A DNA stretch of 64,000 bases from CALHVX01 sp964640725 (GCA_964640725.1 CAZXIJ010000010.1:62001-126000), one strand, 5' to 3'. Counted from the first letter of the stretch, positions 48,380 through 57,697 are shown. Translations and numbers: made by a program. The notes: generated from the sequence alone by a model not told the origin.

Positions 48380-48423
48380 TGTCAGTTTATCCTTACACTA
48401 ATTAGTGTCAAGACAAACTTACA
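48380..48423 (-). promoter_or_regulatory. bchC promoter with two PpsR/CrtJ operators 8 bp apart
   Basis: Two perfect TGT-N12-ACA sites lie at 48380-48397 and 48406-48423 with an 8-bp spacer, the arrangement described for Rhodobacter bchC. On the minus strand TTGACA (complement of 48406-48411) and, 16 bp on, TAAACT (complement of 48384-48389) form a plausible sigma70 promoter. Each box lies inside one operator. The predicted transcript would begin at or next to the annotated ATG at 48376. Confidence 0.85.
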
Positions 48424-48479
48424 CTTGTTGTCGGCGGCGGTCGCGGCGGCGGCCGTGAGACAGCGCTGCAAAGCGCCCT

Positions 48480-49619
48480 TCATGCGCGAGCAACCAGGAC
48501 TTCGACCAGCATCGGGACCGGCGTTACCGGAGACTTGCCGAGCTCAAAACCGGTGTCTCGCAGCAGCCCTTCGAGTGCCCCTCGGGTCCGCAGCTGGCCC
48601 TGCCCCATCGCCAGAAAGTACGTCGCAAAATAGGCCTGCGAGCCCTCGCCTCCGCGCCGGCCAGCCAGGGGCTCGGCAATCATGAGCGTGGCGCCGGGCC
48701 GCATCTGCCGCCGAAGCTCCTGCAACAGCGAACGCACCGCCGGTTCATCATGGTCGTGCAACACGCGCACCAGGGTCACCAGATCCGCTTCAATGGCAGG
48801 CAAGGGGCCGAACAGATCGCCCGGGCAAAGCTCGATGGCGGGCACCGGTCCCGGCAGCTCGGCCTGCACCGCCCGCGCCTGGTCAATCACTGCCGGCAGA
48901 TCCAGCAGCGTCAGCTTTAGATGAGGATGTTGCTGCCCGACCTGACGCAAAAAGGCGCCGGTGCCGCCGCCCAGATCCATCAAGTGCCTGTAGGGCGCGA
49001 ACTCGACGGCGGCCAGGACCTGGTCGACGATGAATCGTTGCGACTCCGCCATGAGCCGCGAGTAGGTCAGAACTTCCTCCGCGCTGGCCTCGTCGCCGGG
49101 ACCACGGCCGGCGTAGGACCAGTAGCGGCGCAATGCCGAGTCCGCGGGGGAAGGCCCCAGCAGCATGAGCGGCTGCGCAAGGTCCCGGTACAGATACTGG
49201 TTGTGGCGCACCATGGCCCGCACTCCAGGATTGCCGGCCAGCGCCGCCCCGGCGCTGCCGCGCCGGTACCTGCCCTGCCCTGCGGCTTCCAGCAACCCGA
49301 GCGCGACCGCACCGTCCAGCAGGGCAGTGACGCGATCGGCGCTCAGCACCGGATCGTGCGTTGCGCTCAGCTCGGCGGCGCTCAGCGGAAACGGGCAGTC
49401 GGGCTCGAACAGGCCGAGCGCTTCGCAGGACACCAGAATTTGCGAGTAGCAGAACCCGGAACACAGATCGAAGAGCGCGCGCGCCTGGCGCCGCGCGACC
49501 CAGCGACCGAGAGGATGCACGGAGGCGCGAGCCTGCCAGTCCGCGTTCGCCGTGGCGCTTTGAATGCGCGCGCGGAGCGGTTGCGTCCAGCGCGACACCC
49601 GAGCATGCCAACCCTCCAT
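48480..49619 (-). CDS. crtF: Demethylspheroidene / hydroxy-carotenoid O-methyltransferase
   Basis: CrtF methylates tertiary hydroxyls introduced by CrtC to form methoxy carotenoids such as spheroidene or spirilloxanthin. The 379-residue protein has an N-terminal dimerisation helix domain (ARRQARALFDLCSGFCYSQI, typical for CrtF). The SAM-binding site is HLMDLGGGTGAFLRQVGQQ, with the catalytic-region LVRVLHDHDEPAV. GTG 49622 and ATG 49619 are adjacent in frame; the ATG is used. It lies 12 bp downstream of crtE on the same strand. Confidence 0.92.
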   Translation of the reverse strand: MEGWHARVSRWTQPLRARIQSATANADWQARASVHPLGRWVARRQARALFDLCSGFCYSQILVSCEALGLFEPDCPFPLSAAELSATHDPVLSADRVTALLDGAVALGLLEAAGQGRYRRGSAGAALAGNPGVRAMVRHNQYLYRDLAQPLMLLGPSPADSALRRYWSYAGRGPGDEASAEEVLTYSRLMAESQRFIVDQVLAAVEFAPYRHLMDLGGGTGAFLRQVGQQHPHLKLTLLDLPAVIDQARAVQAELPGPVPAIELCPGDLFGPLPAIEADLVTLVRVLHDHDEPAVRSLLQELRRQMRPGATLMIAEPLAGRRGGEGSQAYFATYFLAMGQGQLRTRGALEGLLRDTGFELGKSPVTPVPMLVEVLVARA

Positions 49620-49631
49620 CACCGCGCCCGG

Positions 49632-50504
49632 TCAGGCAACGCGCTGACTGATCTCCGGCGGCAGGAAAGCGGCAGCCTGCGCCGCGATCTCGCGGCTCAG
49701 AATCGGTGCACCGGGACAGGGCGGGATAGAACACACGGCCTCTTCCACAAGCTGCTTGAGGCGCGCGACCGCACCGGCCGTGCCGAGTTCGTGAACGGCG
49801 TTGGGCCGTCCGAGCGCCGCATCGCGCTGCGCGGGCTTGCCCATCGCGGCTTCGTCGCCAGCAACGTCATGCAGGTCGTCAGCAACCTGGTACGCCTCGC
49901 CCAGCCTGGCACCCAGGGTGCGCCAGGCGATCGGATCAGCGCCGGCTGCAATGGCGCCCGCAGCGGTCGCTGCGGAAAACAGCGCGCCGGTCTTGGCACG
50001 ATGATAGGTCGAGACGTTGACCTCAGGCTCGCATTCCCAGCCTTGGCCAGCACAAAGGCCTCGAGCCATACCGATGCTGCTGGAAAGCAGCCCGACCAGG
50101 GGCGCTAACCGGTCCGGTTGCCCGGCGACGGCATCGGCAAGCTGCTCGAAGCTGAGGACGATCAAGGCATCACCGGCGAGCACCGCCAGCGGCTCGCCGT
50201 AGGCGTGCTGCACCGAGGGCCGGCCACGCCGGGTCGCGGCATCATCGAAACAGGGCAGGTCATCGTGCACGAGCGAGGCACAGTGGAGCAGTTCCAGCGC
50301 CGCTGCCGCGGCCTCGGTGACCGCTGGCAAGGGATCGCCGCAGGCCCCAGCCACGGCCAGACAGAGCCGCGGCCGCAGCCGGGAGCCCCCGGGCAATACG
50401 GCGTGCCGCACCGCTGCGCCCAGTTTGGGCGGCGTCTCCGCCGGGTCGAAGCCGATGGCCAGGGCACGCTCGATACTCCGCTGGATTCGTTGGTCTGTGT
50501 CCAT
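49632..50504 (-). CDS. crtE: Geranylgeranyl diphosphate synthase
   Basis: CrtE makes geranylgeranyl diphosphate, the C20 precursor for both carotenoids and the bacteriochlorophyll tail. The 290-residue polyprenyl synthase has the first Asp-rich motif HDDLPCFDDAATRRGRPS and the second VADDLHDVAGDEA. The ATG at 50504 gives the usual N-terminus (MDTDQRIQRS); upstream in-frame sequence to 50633 is not conserved. It is divergent from crtC, with a shared operator region. Confidence 0.95.
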   Translation of the reverse strand: MDTDQRIQRSIERALAIGFDPAETPPKLGAAVRHAVLPGGSRLRPRLCLAVAGACGDPLPAVTEAAAAALELLHCASLVHDDLPCFDDAATRRGRPSVQHAYGEPLAVLAGDALIVLSFEQLADAVAGQPDRLAPLVGLLSSSIGMARGLCAGQGWECEPEVNVSTYHRAKTGALFSAATAAGAIAAGADPIAWRTLGARLGEAYQVADDLHDVAGDEAAMGKPAQRDAALGRPNAVHELGTAGAVARLKQLVEEAVCSIPPCPGAPILSREIAAQAAAFLPPEISQRVA

Positions 50505-50584
50505 GGAGGGGCCCCCTGCGTTGCGATGAACTGCCTGCGCCGGCTTCCCCCCGGCGATTGACAGCGCGTCATGACACTCTGAAG

Positions 50585-50602
50585 TGTCAGATAAAGTTGA
50601 CG
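50585..50602. promoter_or_regulatory. PpsR/CrtJ-like operator in the crtE-crtC divergent region
   Basis: TGTCAGATAAAGTTGACG is a TGT-N12-ACG variant of the operator, centred in the 143-bp crtE/crtC intergenic region. It overlaps an inverted repeat (TGACAC-TCTGAA-GTGTCA, 50572-50589). One site could control both divergent transcripts. Confidence 0.65.
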
Positions 50603-50647
50603 CTTTCCCGTACCATAAGCGCCGAACCGGCAACCCGTCAACGAGCC

Positions 50648-51583
50648 ATGCAGCAGGGCCCTGATTTCGCCATCGATCCGCCCCCTGGGGGCTACGCCTG
50701 GTGGTACCTGGACGCGACCAGCGACGACGGCCGCTATGGCCTGACGCTGATCGCCTTTGTGGGCAGCGTGTTTTCGCCCTATTACTACCGGGCTCGCCGC
50801 CTTGCGGCGCAGCGGCAAACCCCGGCAGCTGCCGACCAGCATGTGGCCATCAACGTGGCCCTCTACGGGCCCGGGCACCGCAAGCGTTGGGCCATGACCG
50901 AGCGCAGCGCTCGGGTTCTGTCCCGCACCCGGGACAGCTACGTGCTGGGGCCAAGCAGCCTGCGATGGGACGGCACCCGGCTCCATGGGGCGCTTCAGGA
51001 GCGGGCAGCCCCTTTTGGCCAGGCCGTCGCCGGCCAGTTTGTCCTGCAGACAGAGGCCCTGGGCCCGGCCCCACGCCTGCTGTGCGAAGCCGGCGCGCAC
51101 CAGTGGGGACCGATCGCCCCGAAGGCGCGCATCGAGTTGACGATGACCGCGCCAAAGCTGAGCTGGAGCGGTCCGGCCTACTTCGATCACAACCGTGGCG
51201 CAGCGCCCCTCGATCAGGCCTTCGACTACTGGACCTGGTCTCGCCGTCATCGGGACGAAGGGACGGAGGTGTACTACGAATGCTGGCAGCGCGACGGGGA
51301 GCGCACGCTGATTGCGACCCGCTTCGATGCCGACGCAACACCGCAGCCCATCGCCATCGCCCTGCGCCAACCGCTGCCGGCGACGGGCTGGCGAGTCCGC
51401 CGGGACGCCCGGATTCCGGGTGCCAAAGTGCGCAAAACCTTTGAAGATACGCCGTTCTATGCGCGCAACCTGCTACAGGATGGCGAGGGCCAGCCTGCGG
51501 TGAGCGAAAACCTCGACCTGCAACGATTTCGAGCACCCTGGGTGCAATGCCTGTTGCCCTTTCGCATGCCCAGGCGGGCCTAG
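50648..51583 (+). CDS. crtC: Carotenoid 1,2-hydratase
   Basis: CrtC adds water to the terminal 1,2 double bond of acyclic carotenoids (neurosporene or lycopene), giving 1-hydroxy products for CrtD and CrtF. The 311-residue protein starts MQQGPDFAIDPPPGGYAWWY. It has the family segments GLTLIAFVGSVFSPYYYRAR, GPAYFDHNRGAAPLDQAF and FEDTPFYARNLLQ. The ATG at 50648 is preferred to an upstream start at 50558 that would run through the operator. The 3' end overlaps the convergent crtB by 4 bp. Confidence 0.93.
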   Translation: MQQGPDFAIDPPPGGYAWWYLDATSDDGRYGLTLIAFVGSVFSPYYYRARRLAAQRQTPAAADQHVAINVALYGPGHRKRWAMTERSARVLSRTRDSYVLGPSSLRWDGTRLHGALQERAAPFGQAVAGQFVLQTEALGPAPRLLCEAGAHQWGPIAPKARIELTMTAPKLSWSGPAYFDHNRGAAPLDQAFDYWTWSRRHRDEGTEVYYECWQRDGERTLIATRFDADATPQPIAIALRQPLPATGWRVRRDARIPGAKVRKTFEDTPFYARNLLQDGEGQPAVSENLDLQRFRAPWVQCLLPFRMPRRA

Positions 51584-52620
51584 CAGGAGTAGCGCTGCCG
51601 CGAGGCCTGCCGTTTGCGCTGTTCGAGTCGGATAAACAGATCGATGGTTTCTTCCAGCCGGGAAGACGCCTCGCGCATGGGTTCCGAGGTTGCGCTCTCG
51701 TGCAGGGCAGCACAGGCCGGCAACACCGGGGCCCCCAGATCCACCGGGCGGCGCGGCACGTAGAGGCCAGCCCGCGCGACGAGCAGCAACTGCTGCGACC
51801 GCGGCACCACCGTGCGCACGGTCACGCTGTCGTAGCCGTGCCGCCGCAGGCGATGGCCAATGGCCTGATAGAGCAGAGCAGCCGCGCGCATGCTGTAGCG
51901 AACCCGTTTGGGCAACACTCTGATGCCCTGCTGAGCACGCCGGTACAGCACGTCGGCCCGGCCAAGCAGCTCGCCAATGACGGCGCCAAGCGCCGGCGAA
52001 GCTTCTGGCCGGGCAAGCCACTGGTCCGGGTCAATGCCCATCGACTGCAGGGAGTCCGTGGGCAGGTAGATGCGGCCCAGGCCAGCGTCCTCGCCGACAT
52101 CACGACAGATATTGGTGAGCTGCATCGCGACACCCAGATCCAGCGCGCGCGCCAGCGGCGCCGGCCGACGCTCGCCGATAATGAGTGACATCAGTACGCC
52201 GACGCTGCCAGCGACCCGGGCACCGTAGGCCTCGACCTCTTCGACCGTGGCGTAGCGGCGCTGCTGGGCGTCCCAGGCAAAGCCCTCGAGCAACGCTTCC
52301 AGGGGCTCCCGAGGGAGCCGGTGCTGCTCGATGGCCACTGCCAGAGCCCGGTCCTCCGGATGATCGTGCGGGGTCCCGGCGAAGAGCGCATCCAATCGAC
52401 GCTGCAGTGCCAGCCAGGCCGCCGGCGCATCCGTTGCCTCGTCAATGACATCGTCCGCCGCTCGGCAAAACGCATACAGCGCGGTGACTGGTGCCAGCAA
52501 CTTGCGGGGCAGCAGACGCCCGGCGAGATCAAAGGTCTTCGACCCCGCGCGCAGCGACGCCGCGCAGGCCTCAAGATCGCCCGGGCGGTACACGGAGGCA
52601 CGATCGTAGCCCGCGCTCAT
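51580..52620 (-). CDS. crtB: Phytoene synthase
   Basis: CrtB condenses two geranylgeranyl diphosphates to phytoene, the first committed carotenoid step. The 346-residue protein contains the Asp-rich motifs CRAADDVIDEATD and QLTNICRDVGEDAGLGRIYL, plus AYGARVAGSVG. It is convergent with crtC (4-bp overlap). At its 5' end the ATG overlaps the DUF3422 gene stop. In Rhodobacter crtB follows crtI; no crtI is in this window. Confidence 0.95.
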   Translation of the reverse strand: MSAGYDRASVYRPGDLEACAASLRAGSKTFDLAGRLLPRKLLAPVTALYAFCRAADDVIDEATDAPAAWLALQRRLDALFAGTPHDHPEDRALAVAIEQHRLPREPLEALLEGFAWDAQQRRYATVEEVEAYGARVAGSVGVLMSLIIGERRPAPLARALDLGVAMQLTNICRDVGEDAGLGRIYLPTDSLQSMGIDPDQWLARPEASPALGAVIGELLGRADVLYRRAQQGIRVLPKRVRYSMRAAALLYQAIGHRLRRHGYDSVTVRTVVPRSQQLLLVARAGLYVPRRPVDLGAPVLPACAALHESATSEPMREASSRLEETIDLFIRLEQRKRQASRQRYSC

Positions 52621-53930
52621 CAGTCCGGCACCGCGGCGTGGAGCCGGGCACGAACGCGCCGCACCAGCAATGCAACCAGCAACGCGATCACCGGTATGGC
52701 GACGGCAATGCTCACGTTCTTGCTCAGCGGCACGCCGAGCTCAATGAGAGCCTGCACCAGATACCCGACCAGCCCCACGAGGTAATAGGTAATCGCAGCG
52801 ATAGACAGACCTTCCACCGTTGATTGCAGCCGCAGCTGCAGCGCCGCCCGGCGGTCCAGGGAGGTCAGCACCTCGCGGTTCTGAAGCTGTACCGCCAACT
52901 CGATGCGCGTCGCCAGCAACCGGGTCACGCCAAAGGCGCGCTCACTCAAACGCTGCTGACGCTCGCTGACACTGCGGCAGGTCTGCATCGCCGGCGCCAG
53001 CCGCCGCAACGCAAACTCAGCAACGGTCTGAAGCCCGGGCACACGCTCTTCGCGCAGGTCGCCCAGGCGTCGCTGAACGATCTCGAAGTAGGCCTCGGCC
53101 GCGCCGAAGCGGAAGGCATTGCGCGACACCTTCTGGCTGAGCTCCGCTTCGAAGCGCGTCAGCTGGTTGAGGATCCGGGCCTCCATGTCCGGGTCCGTCA
53201 ACTCGATCAGCTGCTCGTTAATGGTCTGCAGCTCCCGCTCCCGCTCTGTCAGGTAGGGCAGCAAGGCCCGGGCTACGGGAAAGGCCAGCAGCGCCATGAG
53301 CCAATAGGTGTAGATCTCAAGCAGCCGCTGCACGTTGCGCCCGGTCTGGGTCGCGTTCATGCCGTGATCCATGAGCAGCGTGCGATTCAGGCCGGCATCG
53401 TCCACGCTGAAGTCGGAAAACACCGTTGCTGCACCGCCGGCAATCTGGCTGCCTGCAAAATCGTTGCTGCCGAAAAACTCAGCGACCGCTGCAAGGTCCG
53501 GATCACGCTGCTGGCCGCGCAGCACCAGGCACTCGGAGTGAATCAGGCGGCTGTCGTCCCAGCGTGCCAGCCACGCGGCAGGGATCGACGTCGCCGCCGG
53601 CCGCGGAACCGACCGGTCCATTGTCACCCCTGACGGGGCCAGCTGGGTCAGGGTCATACGGCAAAACTCGGTGTGCTGTTCCCACACCAGACGCAGGGCT
53701 TCGCCATCGCCTGAGTAATACGGTTCGTGACCGTGCGCCGCCGGCAAGCCGAAGTGCGCGATCAGCTCGTCCCGGGCAGAAGCGCCGGTCGCGCCGTGCC
53801 GCGCCTGGGTCCGCAGGACCAGGTAGGTCACCAGCGCCGGGGACTGAATCAGCGGGTAGGGCCGCGCGTGAATCTCAGCGTGCAGCTCTCGGCGCAGCTG
53901 CGCCACACTCTCCGCCGCTGCTTCAGTCAC
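52620..53930 (-). CDS. DUF3422-family membrane-anchored protein
   Basis: The protein has about 436 residues. Its first half has the DUF3422 hallmark HAEIHARPYPLIQSPALVTY and LIHSECLVLRG. A long helical, probably coiled-coil region follows (about 230-360, e.g. TERERELQTINEQLIELTDP). Two membrane spans lie near the C-terminus (VEGLSIAAITYYLVGLVGYL and SIAVAIPVIALLVALLVRR). No catalytic motif is recognised and the family has no assigned function. I use a GTG at 53930 that overlaps the bchO stop; a TTG at 53951 is also in frame. It is coupled to bchO upstream and crtB downstream, so it is co-expressed with pigment synthesis. Confidence 0.8.
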   Translation of the reverse strand: MTEAAAESVAQLRRELHAEIHARPYPLIQSPALVTYLVLRTQARHGATGASARDELIAHFGLPAAHGHEPYYSGDGEALRLVWEQHTEFCRMTLTQLAPSGVTMDRSVPRPAATSIPAAWLARWDDSRLIHSECLVLRGQQRDPDLAAVAEFFGSNDFAGSQIAGGAATVFSDFSVDDAGLNRTLLMDHGMNATQTGRNVQRLLEIYTYWLMALLAFPVARALLPYLTERERELQTINEQLIELTDPDMEARILNQLTRFEAELSQKVSRNAFRFGAAEAYFEIVQRRLGDLREERVPGLQTVAEFALRRLAPAMQTCRSVSERQQRLSERAFGVTRLLATRIELAVQLQNREVLTSLDRRAALQLRLQSTVEGLSIAAITYYLVGLVGYLVQALIELGVPLSKNVSIAVAIPVIALLVALLVRRVRARLHAAVPD

Positions 53931-54837
53931 TGGTCTGCGCCGGCGTCGCAACGGCAGCCAGGCCAGGCACGGGCACCTGTTGCGCGAACCACTCGAGCAG
54001 AATCCGGCTGATCTGCGCGGGCGACTCTTCGTGCATCAGATGCCCTGAGCCTGCGAGCAGACGGCAGCTGGCATCCGGCAGGCGCACCCCAAGCTCGCGC
54101 ACATCGTTCGGGCGCACCGCCCGATCGCTGAGCCCGCCCAGGAGCAGCACCGGCAATGCCACCTCGTGCAGCCGGTCGGCAACCGGGCGCAGGTCCCAGG
54201 CTGCCATCATTTTCAGCACCGCCTTAACGTGCGACGGATCGCTCAGGCTGTGCTGATAGCGGGCAATGGCTTCCGGCGACGGCGTCGAGCCGATACCGCT
54301 TAGCAGGTTGCCCAGGGCATGCGGATCCTTGGCTCGGCTGGCAACCAGGCCTGCGAAGGCCGGCAGCCGAGCCAGCACTTTGGCTGCGCCGGAGAACAGC
54401 GGCTGCTGCAGCCCGGGAAAAGGCAACAGCGCCGGGTTCAAGGCGACGAGACCGCGCGGTGCAAACACCTGCTCGGTGATACCGCGCACCAGTATCGCAG
54501 CGCCGGCGCTATGCCCTGCCGCAAGGACCAGCGGCTCGCCGCGACGGCGCAGAAACTTGCCCAGACGGTGCACCATGCTATCGAGGGTAAAGCCGTCCCG
54601 ATCGGGCATCGGCGACTCACCGTGCCCGGGAAGGTCGGGCATGAGCAGGCGAAAGTGCCGGGCCAGGTAGGGGACCATGGGCAGCCAGCTGCGATGGGTC
54701 GCGCCAGTGCCGTGCAGCAGCAACAGCAGGGGCCCGGCGCCGCAGGTGCGTGCGGTCATGCCCGCTGCTCGAACAACGCGCAGATCCGGTGCCGGTTCGG
54801 GCTGAACCGCTGGCGTCGAAGAATCGGACAACAGCAC
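53923..54837 (-). CDS. bchO: BchO, alpha/beta-hydrolase linked to Mg chelatase
   Basis: The 304-residue protein has an alpha/beta-hydrolase fold: oxyanion-loop LLLLLHGTGATHRSW, nucleophile elbow AGHSAGAAILV and the C-terminal catalytic His in AGSGHLMHEESP. BchO is found with bchI and bchD in purple bacteria. Its substrate is unknown; a role as Mg-chelatase accessory or porphyrin-ester hydrolase is assumed in annotations. A GTG start at 54837 follows bchD by 5 bp. It is downstream-coupled to the DUF3422 gene. Confidence 0.9.
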   Translation of the reverse strand: MLLSDSSTPAVQPEPAPDLRVVRAAGMTARTCGAGPLLLLLHGTGATHRSWLPMVPYLARHFRLLMPDLPGHGESPMPDRDGFTLDSMVHRLGKFLRRRGEPLVLAAGHSAGAAILVRGITEQVFAPRGLVALNPALLPFPGLQQPLFSGAAKVLARLPAFAGLVASRAKDPHALGNLLSGIGSTPSPEAIARYQHSLSDPSHVKAVLKMMAAWDLRPVADRLHEVALPVLLLGGLSDRAVRPNDVRELGVRLPDASCRLLAGSGHLMHEESPAQISRILLEWFAQQVPVPGLAAVATPAQTSD

Positions 54838-54842
54838 GGCTG

Positions 54843-56672
54843 CTAGGCCTCCTTTCTGGGGTTCTGCGCGCTGCTGGCAACGCTACGGCCCAGCGCGGCC
54901 ACTTGCCGCCCGAGCGAGGTGTCTCCCGTCCGGGGCAACAACAAATACTCGCCGCGCATGAGCCCGGCCAGTTCCTGGGCGAAGGGCTGGCCGCGCGCTG
55001 AGCTGTCGACGACCAGGCTGGCGCAATCGGCATGGCCCAAAGCGCGCGCCATGGCGCGCGCGTCGGTCATCGCCTGCTGGCGTCCCCCGCGACCTTCCAG
55101 ATCCACATTCGGGCGCCCGTCGGTAACCAGCACCAGCACCGGCACCGCTCCGCTGCGTTGCAGCCGCTGCGCCAGCACCAGCGCTTCGCGCAGGCCTCGG
55201 GCCAGGGGCGTTCCGCCCCCGCCGGCCAGGCCAACGAGCGCCCGGCGCGCACGCAGCAGCGAGCGGGTCGGCGGCAACAGCAGCTCCGCGTCGGCGCCGC
55301 GAAAAGCGATCAGCCCTACCTGATCACGGCGGATGTAGCACTCGCCGAGCAGTTCTTCGACAGCGCCCTTCGCTTCCGCCAGGCGCGCGCGGGCTGCCGA
55401 GCCGCTGGCGTCCACAACAAACAGCGTCACGGTCGGCGCGTGCTGCCGAAAGCGCCTCGCGCAGAGGTCGTCCACCTCGATCAGCGGGCGCGGCCCCGTC
55501 GCGTTCGCCGCGTGCCGGCGCAGTGCTTGCCAGGGCGCTGCCCGCCGCAGAGTCGCAGGCACATCAAGCTTTGCGCCTTCTCGCAGCGAACCGGGCCGGC
55601 TACCCAGGGGCGCGCCCCGGCGGCGCGATTCCCGGGGTGGGCCAAAGCGGCCGCCGCTGCCTTCGCCCTTGCGTCGCCGACGGTCGTAGCGCAGCGTCTC
55701 CAGCAGCCCTGCGGGGACCGCTGCCTGAGCGGCAGCGATGAGCTGTTCGGCCAGCTCGCTGTCCAACGGTGCAGACGCGTCTTGTTCCGCCGGGTCAGTG
55801 ATGTTGTCCTGTTGGTCACTCGGCGGCTGATCGGGCTGCGGCGGCGGCTCGCCGGCATCTGCTCGCTCTGGCTGCGGCGGCGCGCTGTCCCGGGCTCGCG
55901 CGCCGTAGACCAGGCGCACTGCGGTTTCTGCATGGGCCTCGGTGACCGTGTCCGAGCCGTAGAGCGCCGCAAGCGCTGCGGCCACCCGCTGCGCGTACAG
56001 CGGCGCGCGAACGCTGCGTATATTGAGCCGCCATGCTGCCTGACACAGCGCCGGCAACAGCGACGGCGGGATGCGAACCTGGCCCAGGCGCTGCGCGCCC
56101 TGCCGTATATCTGCTGCAGCGATGCGCTCGCTTTCGCCCTGCACGACCAGGCTTGGCGACACTGCGTGCAGATCGACGGTGAACGCCAGCCGGTCGGCCA
56201 GGGCTTCGCCGATGCCTTCCTCGCCAGTCACGCCTTCGTCGAGCGCGACGCAGCCAAACTGCGCCGGCGCGATCGTCGACAGGCCTTCCCGCTCGACCTG
56301 CAGCCGGCCCTGGTCCATCGCGCTGCACACTATGGCCTCCTGCGCCAGGGGCAGGCGCTCCGCCATGCGCACCACAAGCACGCCTTGATGGGCCTGAGAC
56401 AGCAGGCCGGAAGACAGCACCAGGCGTTGCTGCTCCGCCAGGCACGCCAGATCGACGCTGCCCAGCAGCTGCCCGTCATCGGCGCCAACGGGGAGCGTCA
56501 CCAGGGGTGCCTGTTCCGGCAACGAGGTCTTTAACAACTGCAGCCACGCTCGACGCGGCTCGCTGGCCCAACTCAAAAGCCGCACGCCGCCAAACTGGGC
56601 AGGGCTTATGCAGAACAGGGCCAGCGCCAGCTGCGCGTCAGCCCATCGGCGCTTGGCGAGGTCATCGCTCAC
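54843..56672 (-). CDS. bchD: Magnesium chelatase subunit D
   Basis: BchD bridges BchI and BchH in Mg chelatase. The 609-residue protein has a degenerate AAA+ N-terminal half, an acidic and Pro-rich linker near residues 265-300 (ERADAGEPPPQPDQPPSDQQ), and a C-terminal integrin-I/vWA domain. The MIDAS motif there is FVVDASGSAARARLAEAKG, followed by LVTDGRPNVD. The GTG start overlaps the bchI stop (GTGA). Length and order bchI-bchD-bchO are typical. Confidence 0.96.
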   Translation of the reverse strand: MSDDLAKRRWADAQLALALFCISPAQFGGVRLLSWASEPRRAWLQLLKTSLPEQAPLVTLPVGADDGQLLGSVDLACLAEQQRLVLSSGLLSQAHQGVLVVRMAERLPLAQEAIVCSAMDQGRLQVEREGLSTIAPAQFGCVALDEGVTGEEGIGEALADRLAFTVDLHAVSPSLVVQGESERIAAADIRQGAQRLGQVRIPPSLLPALCQAAWRLNIRSVRAPLYAQRVAAALAALYGSDTVTEAHAETAVRLVYGARARDSAPPQPERADAGEPPPQPDQPPSDQQDNITDPAEQDASAPLDSELAEQLIAAAQAAVPAGLLETLRYDRRRRKGEGSGGRFGPPRESRRRGAPLGSRPGSLREGAKLDVPATLRRAAPWQALRRHAANATGPRPLIEVDDLCARRFRQHAPTVTLFVVDASGSAARARLAEAKGAVEELLGECYIRRDQVGLIAFRGADAELLLPPTRSLLRARRALVGLAGGGGTPLARGLREALVLAQRLQRSGAVPVLVLVTDGRPNVDLEGRGGRQQAMTDARAMARALGHADCASLVVDSSARGQPFAQELAGLMRGEYLLLPRTGDTSLGRQVAALGRSVASSAQNPRKEA

Positions 56673-57697
56673 GGGCCCAGCTGCTCGTCTAGAATTTTCT
56701 GCACCCGCACGGCTGCGCGCGTGTCGTCCAGCGGGTCGCGCCGGAGCCGGTGCGCCAGAGCCGCTTCGGCCATCGCGCGAATGTGATCGACGGTGACTTG
56801 CGATGCGCCCTGATACGCCGCAAGGGCTCGCGCCGCGCGCATCAGGGTCAACTCGCCCCGCAGCCCATCAGTGCCCAGCGCCGCGCACAGCCCAGCGATC
56901 CGGGCGAGGGCCTGATCGGCGATCTCTACCCGGTCCAGCGTGTCCTGCGCCTTGCGGATACGGGTTCGCAGCGCGCTCTGCTTGCGAGCGTAACGCTTGC
57001 CGAAGGCGGCCGGATCCTGCTCGAATTCGTCCCGCCGGCGAATGATCGACACGCGATCGTCAATGGCTTCCGGGGTCCGGACATCGACACAGAGCCCAAA
57101 GCGATCCAGCAGCTGGGGGCGCAGCTCGCCTTCCTCCGGGTTGCCGCTTCCCACCAACACGAAACGCGCCGGGTGCCGAACGCTCAGGCCCTCCCGTTCG
57201 ACGCGGTTCTCTCCCGAAGCCGCGACATCCAGCAGCAGATCAACCAGGTGATCTTCGAGCAGGTTCACCTCATCGACGTACAGGAAACCGCCATTGGCGG
57301 CCGCTAACAGCCCCGGTTCAAAGCGGCGCTCGCCGTGACTGAGAGCGCGCTCGACATCCAGAGAGCCGACGACACGATCTTCCGTCGCGCCCAGCGGCAG
57401 ATCGACCACGCCCACGGGCGCCTGCACTTCCGGTGGCGCCTTGCTCCCGCCGTAGCTGCTTCGGCAATCATCGCACCAACGTGTCGGCTGGCGCGGATCA
57501 CAGCGATAGACGCAGCCGGGAATCACCGGGCTCTTGGGTAACAGGTCAGCCAACGCCCGGACAGCCGTCGACTTGCCGGTGCCGCGATCGCCGTAGATCA
57601 GCACCCCACCGATGGACGGGTCAATCGCCGCACAGACCAGCGCCTCGCGCATGACGTCCTGGCCAACGATGGCTGTAAACGGGTAAGGGCGACTCAT
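56669..57697 (-). CDS. bchI: Magnesium chelatase ATPase subunit I
   Basis: BchI is the AAA+ motor of Mg chelatase. The 342-residue protein starts MSRPYPFTAIVGQDVMREAL. It has Walker A YGDRGTGKSTAVRALADLLP, the Cys-rich insert CVYRCDPRQPTRWCDDC, Walker B GGFLYVDEVNLLEDHLVDLL and sensor GSGNPEEGELRPQLLDRFG. It follows the HMG-CoA-synthase-like gene by 33 bp, so the two are probably co-transcribed. Confidence 0.97.
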   Translation of the reverse strand: MSRPYPFTAIVGQDVMREALVCAAIDPSIGGVLIYGDRGTGKSTAVRALADLLPKSPVIPGCVYRCDPRQPTRWCDDCRSSYGGSKAPPEVQAPVGVVDLPLGATEDRVVGSLDVERALSHGERRFEPGLLAAANGGFLYVDEVNLLEDHLVDLLLDVAASGENRVEREGLSVRHPARFVLVGSGNPEEGELRPQLLDRFGLCVDVRTPEAIDDRVSIIRRRDEFEQDPAAFGKRYARKQSALRTRIRKAQDTLDRVEIADQALARIAGLCAALGTDGLRGELTLMRAARALAAYQGASQVTVDHIRAMAEAALAHRLRRDPLDDTRAAVRVQKILDEQLGP

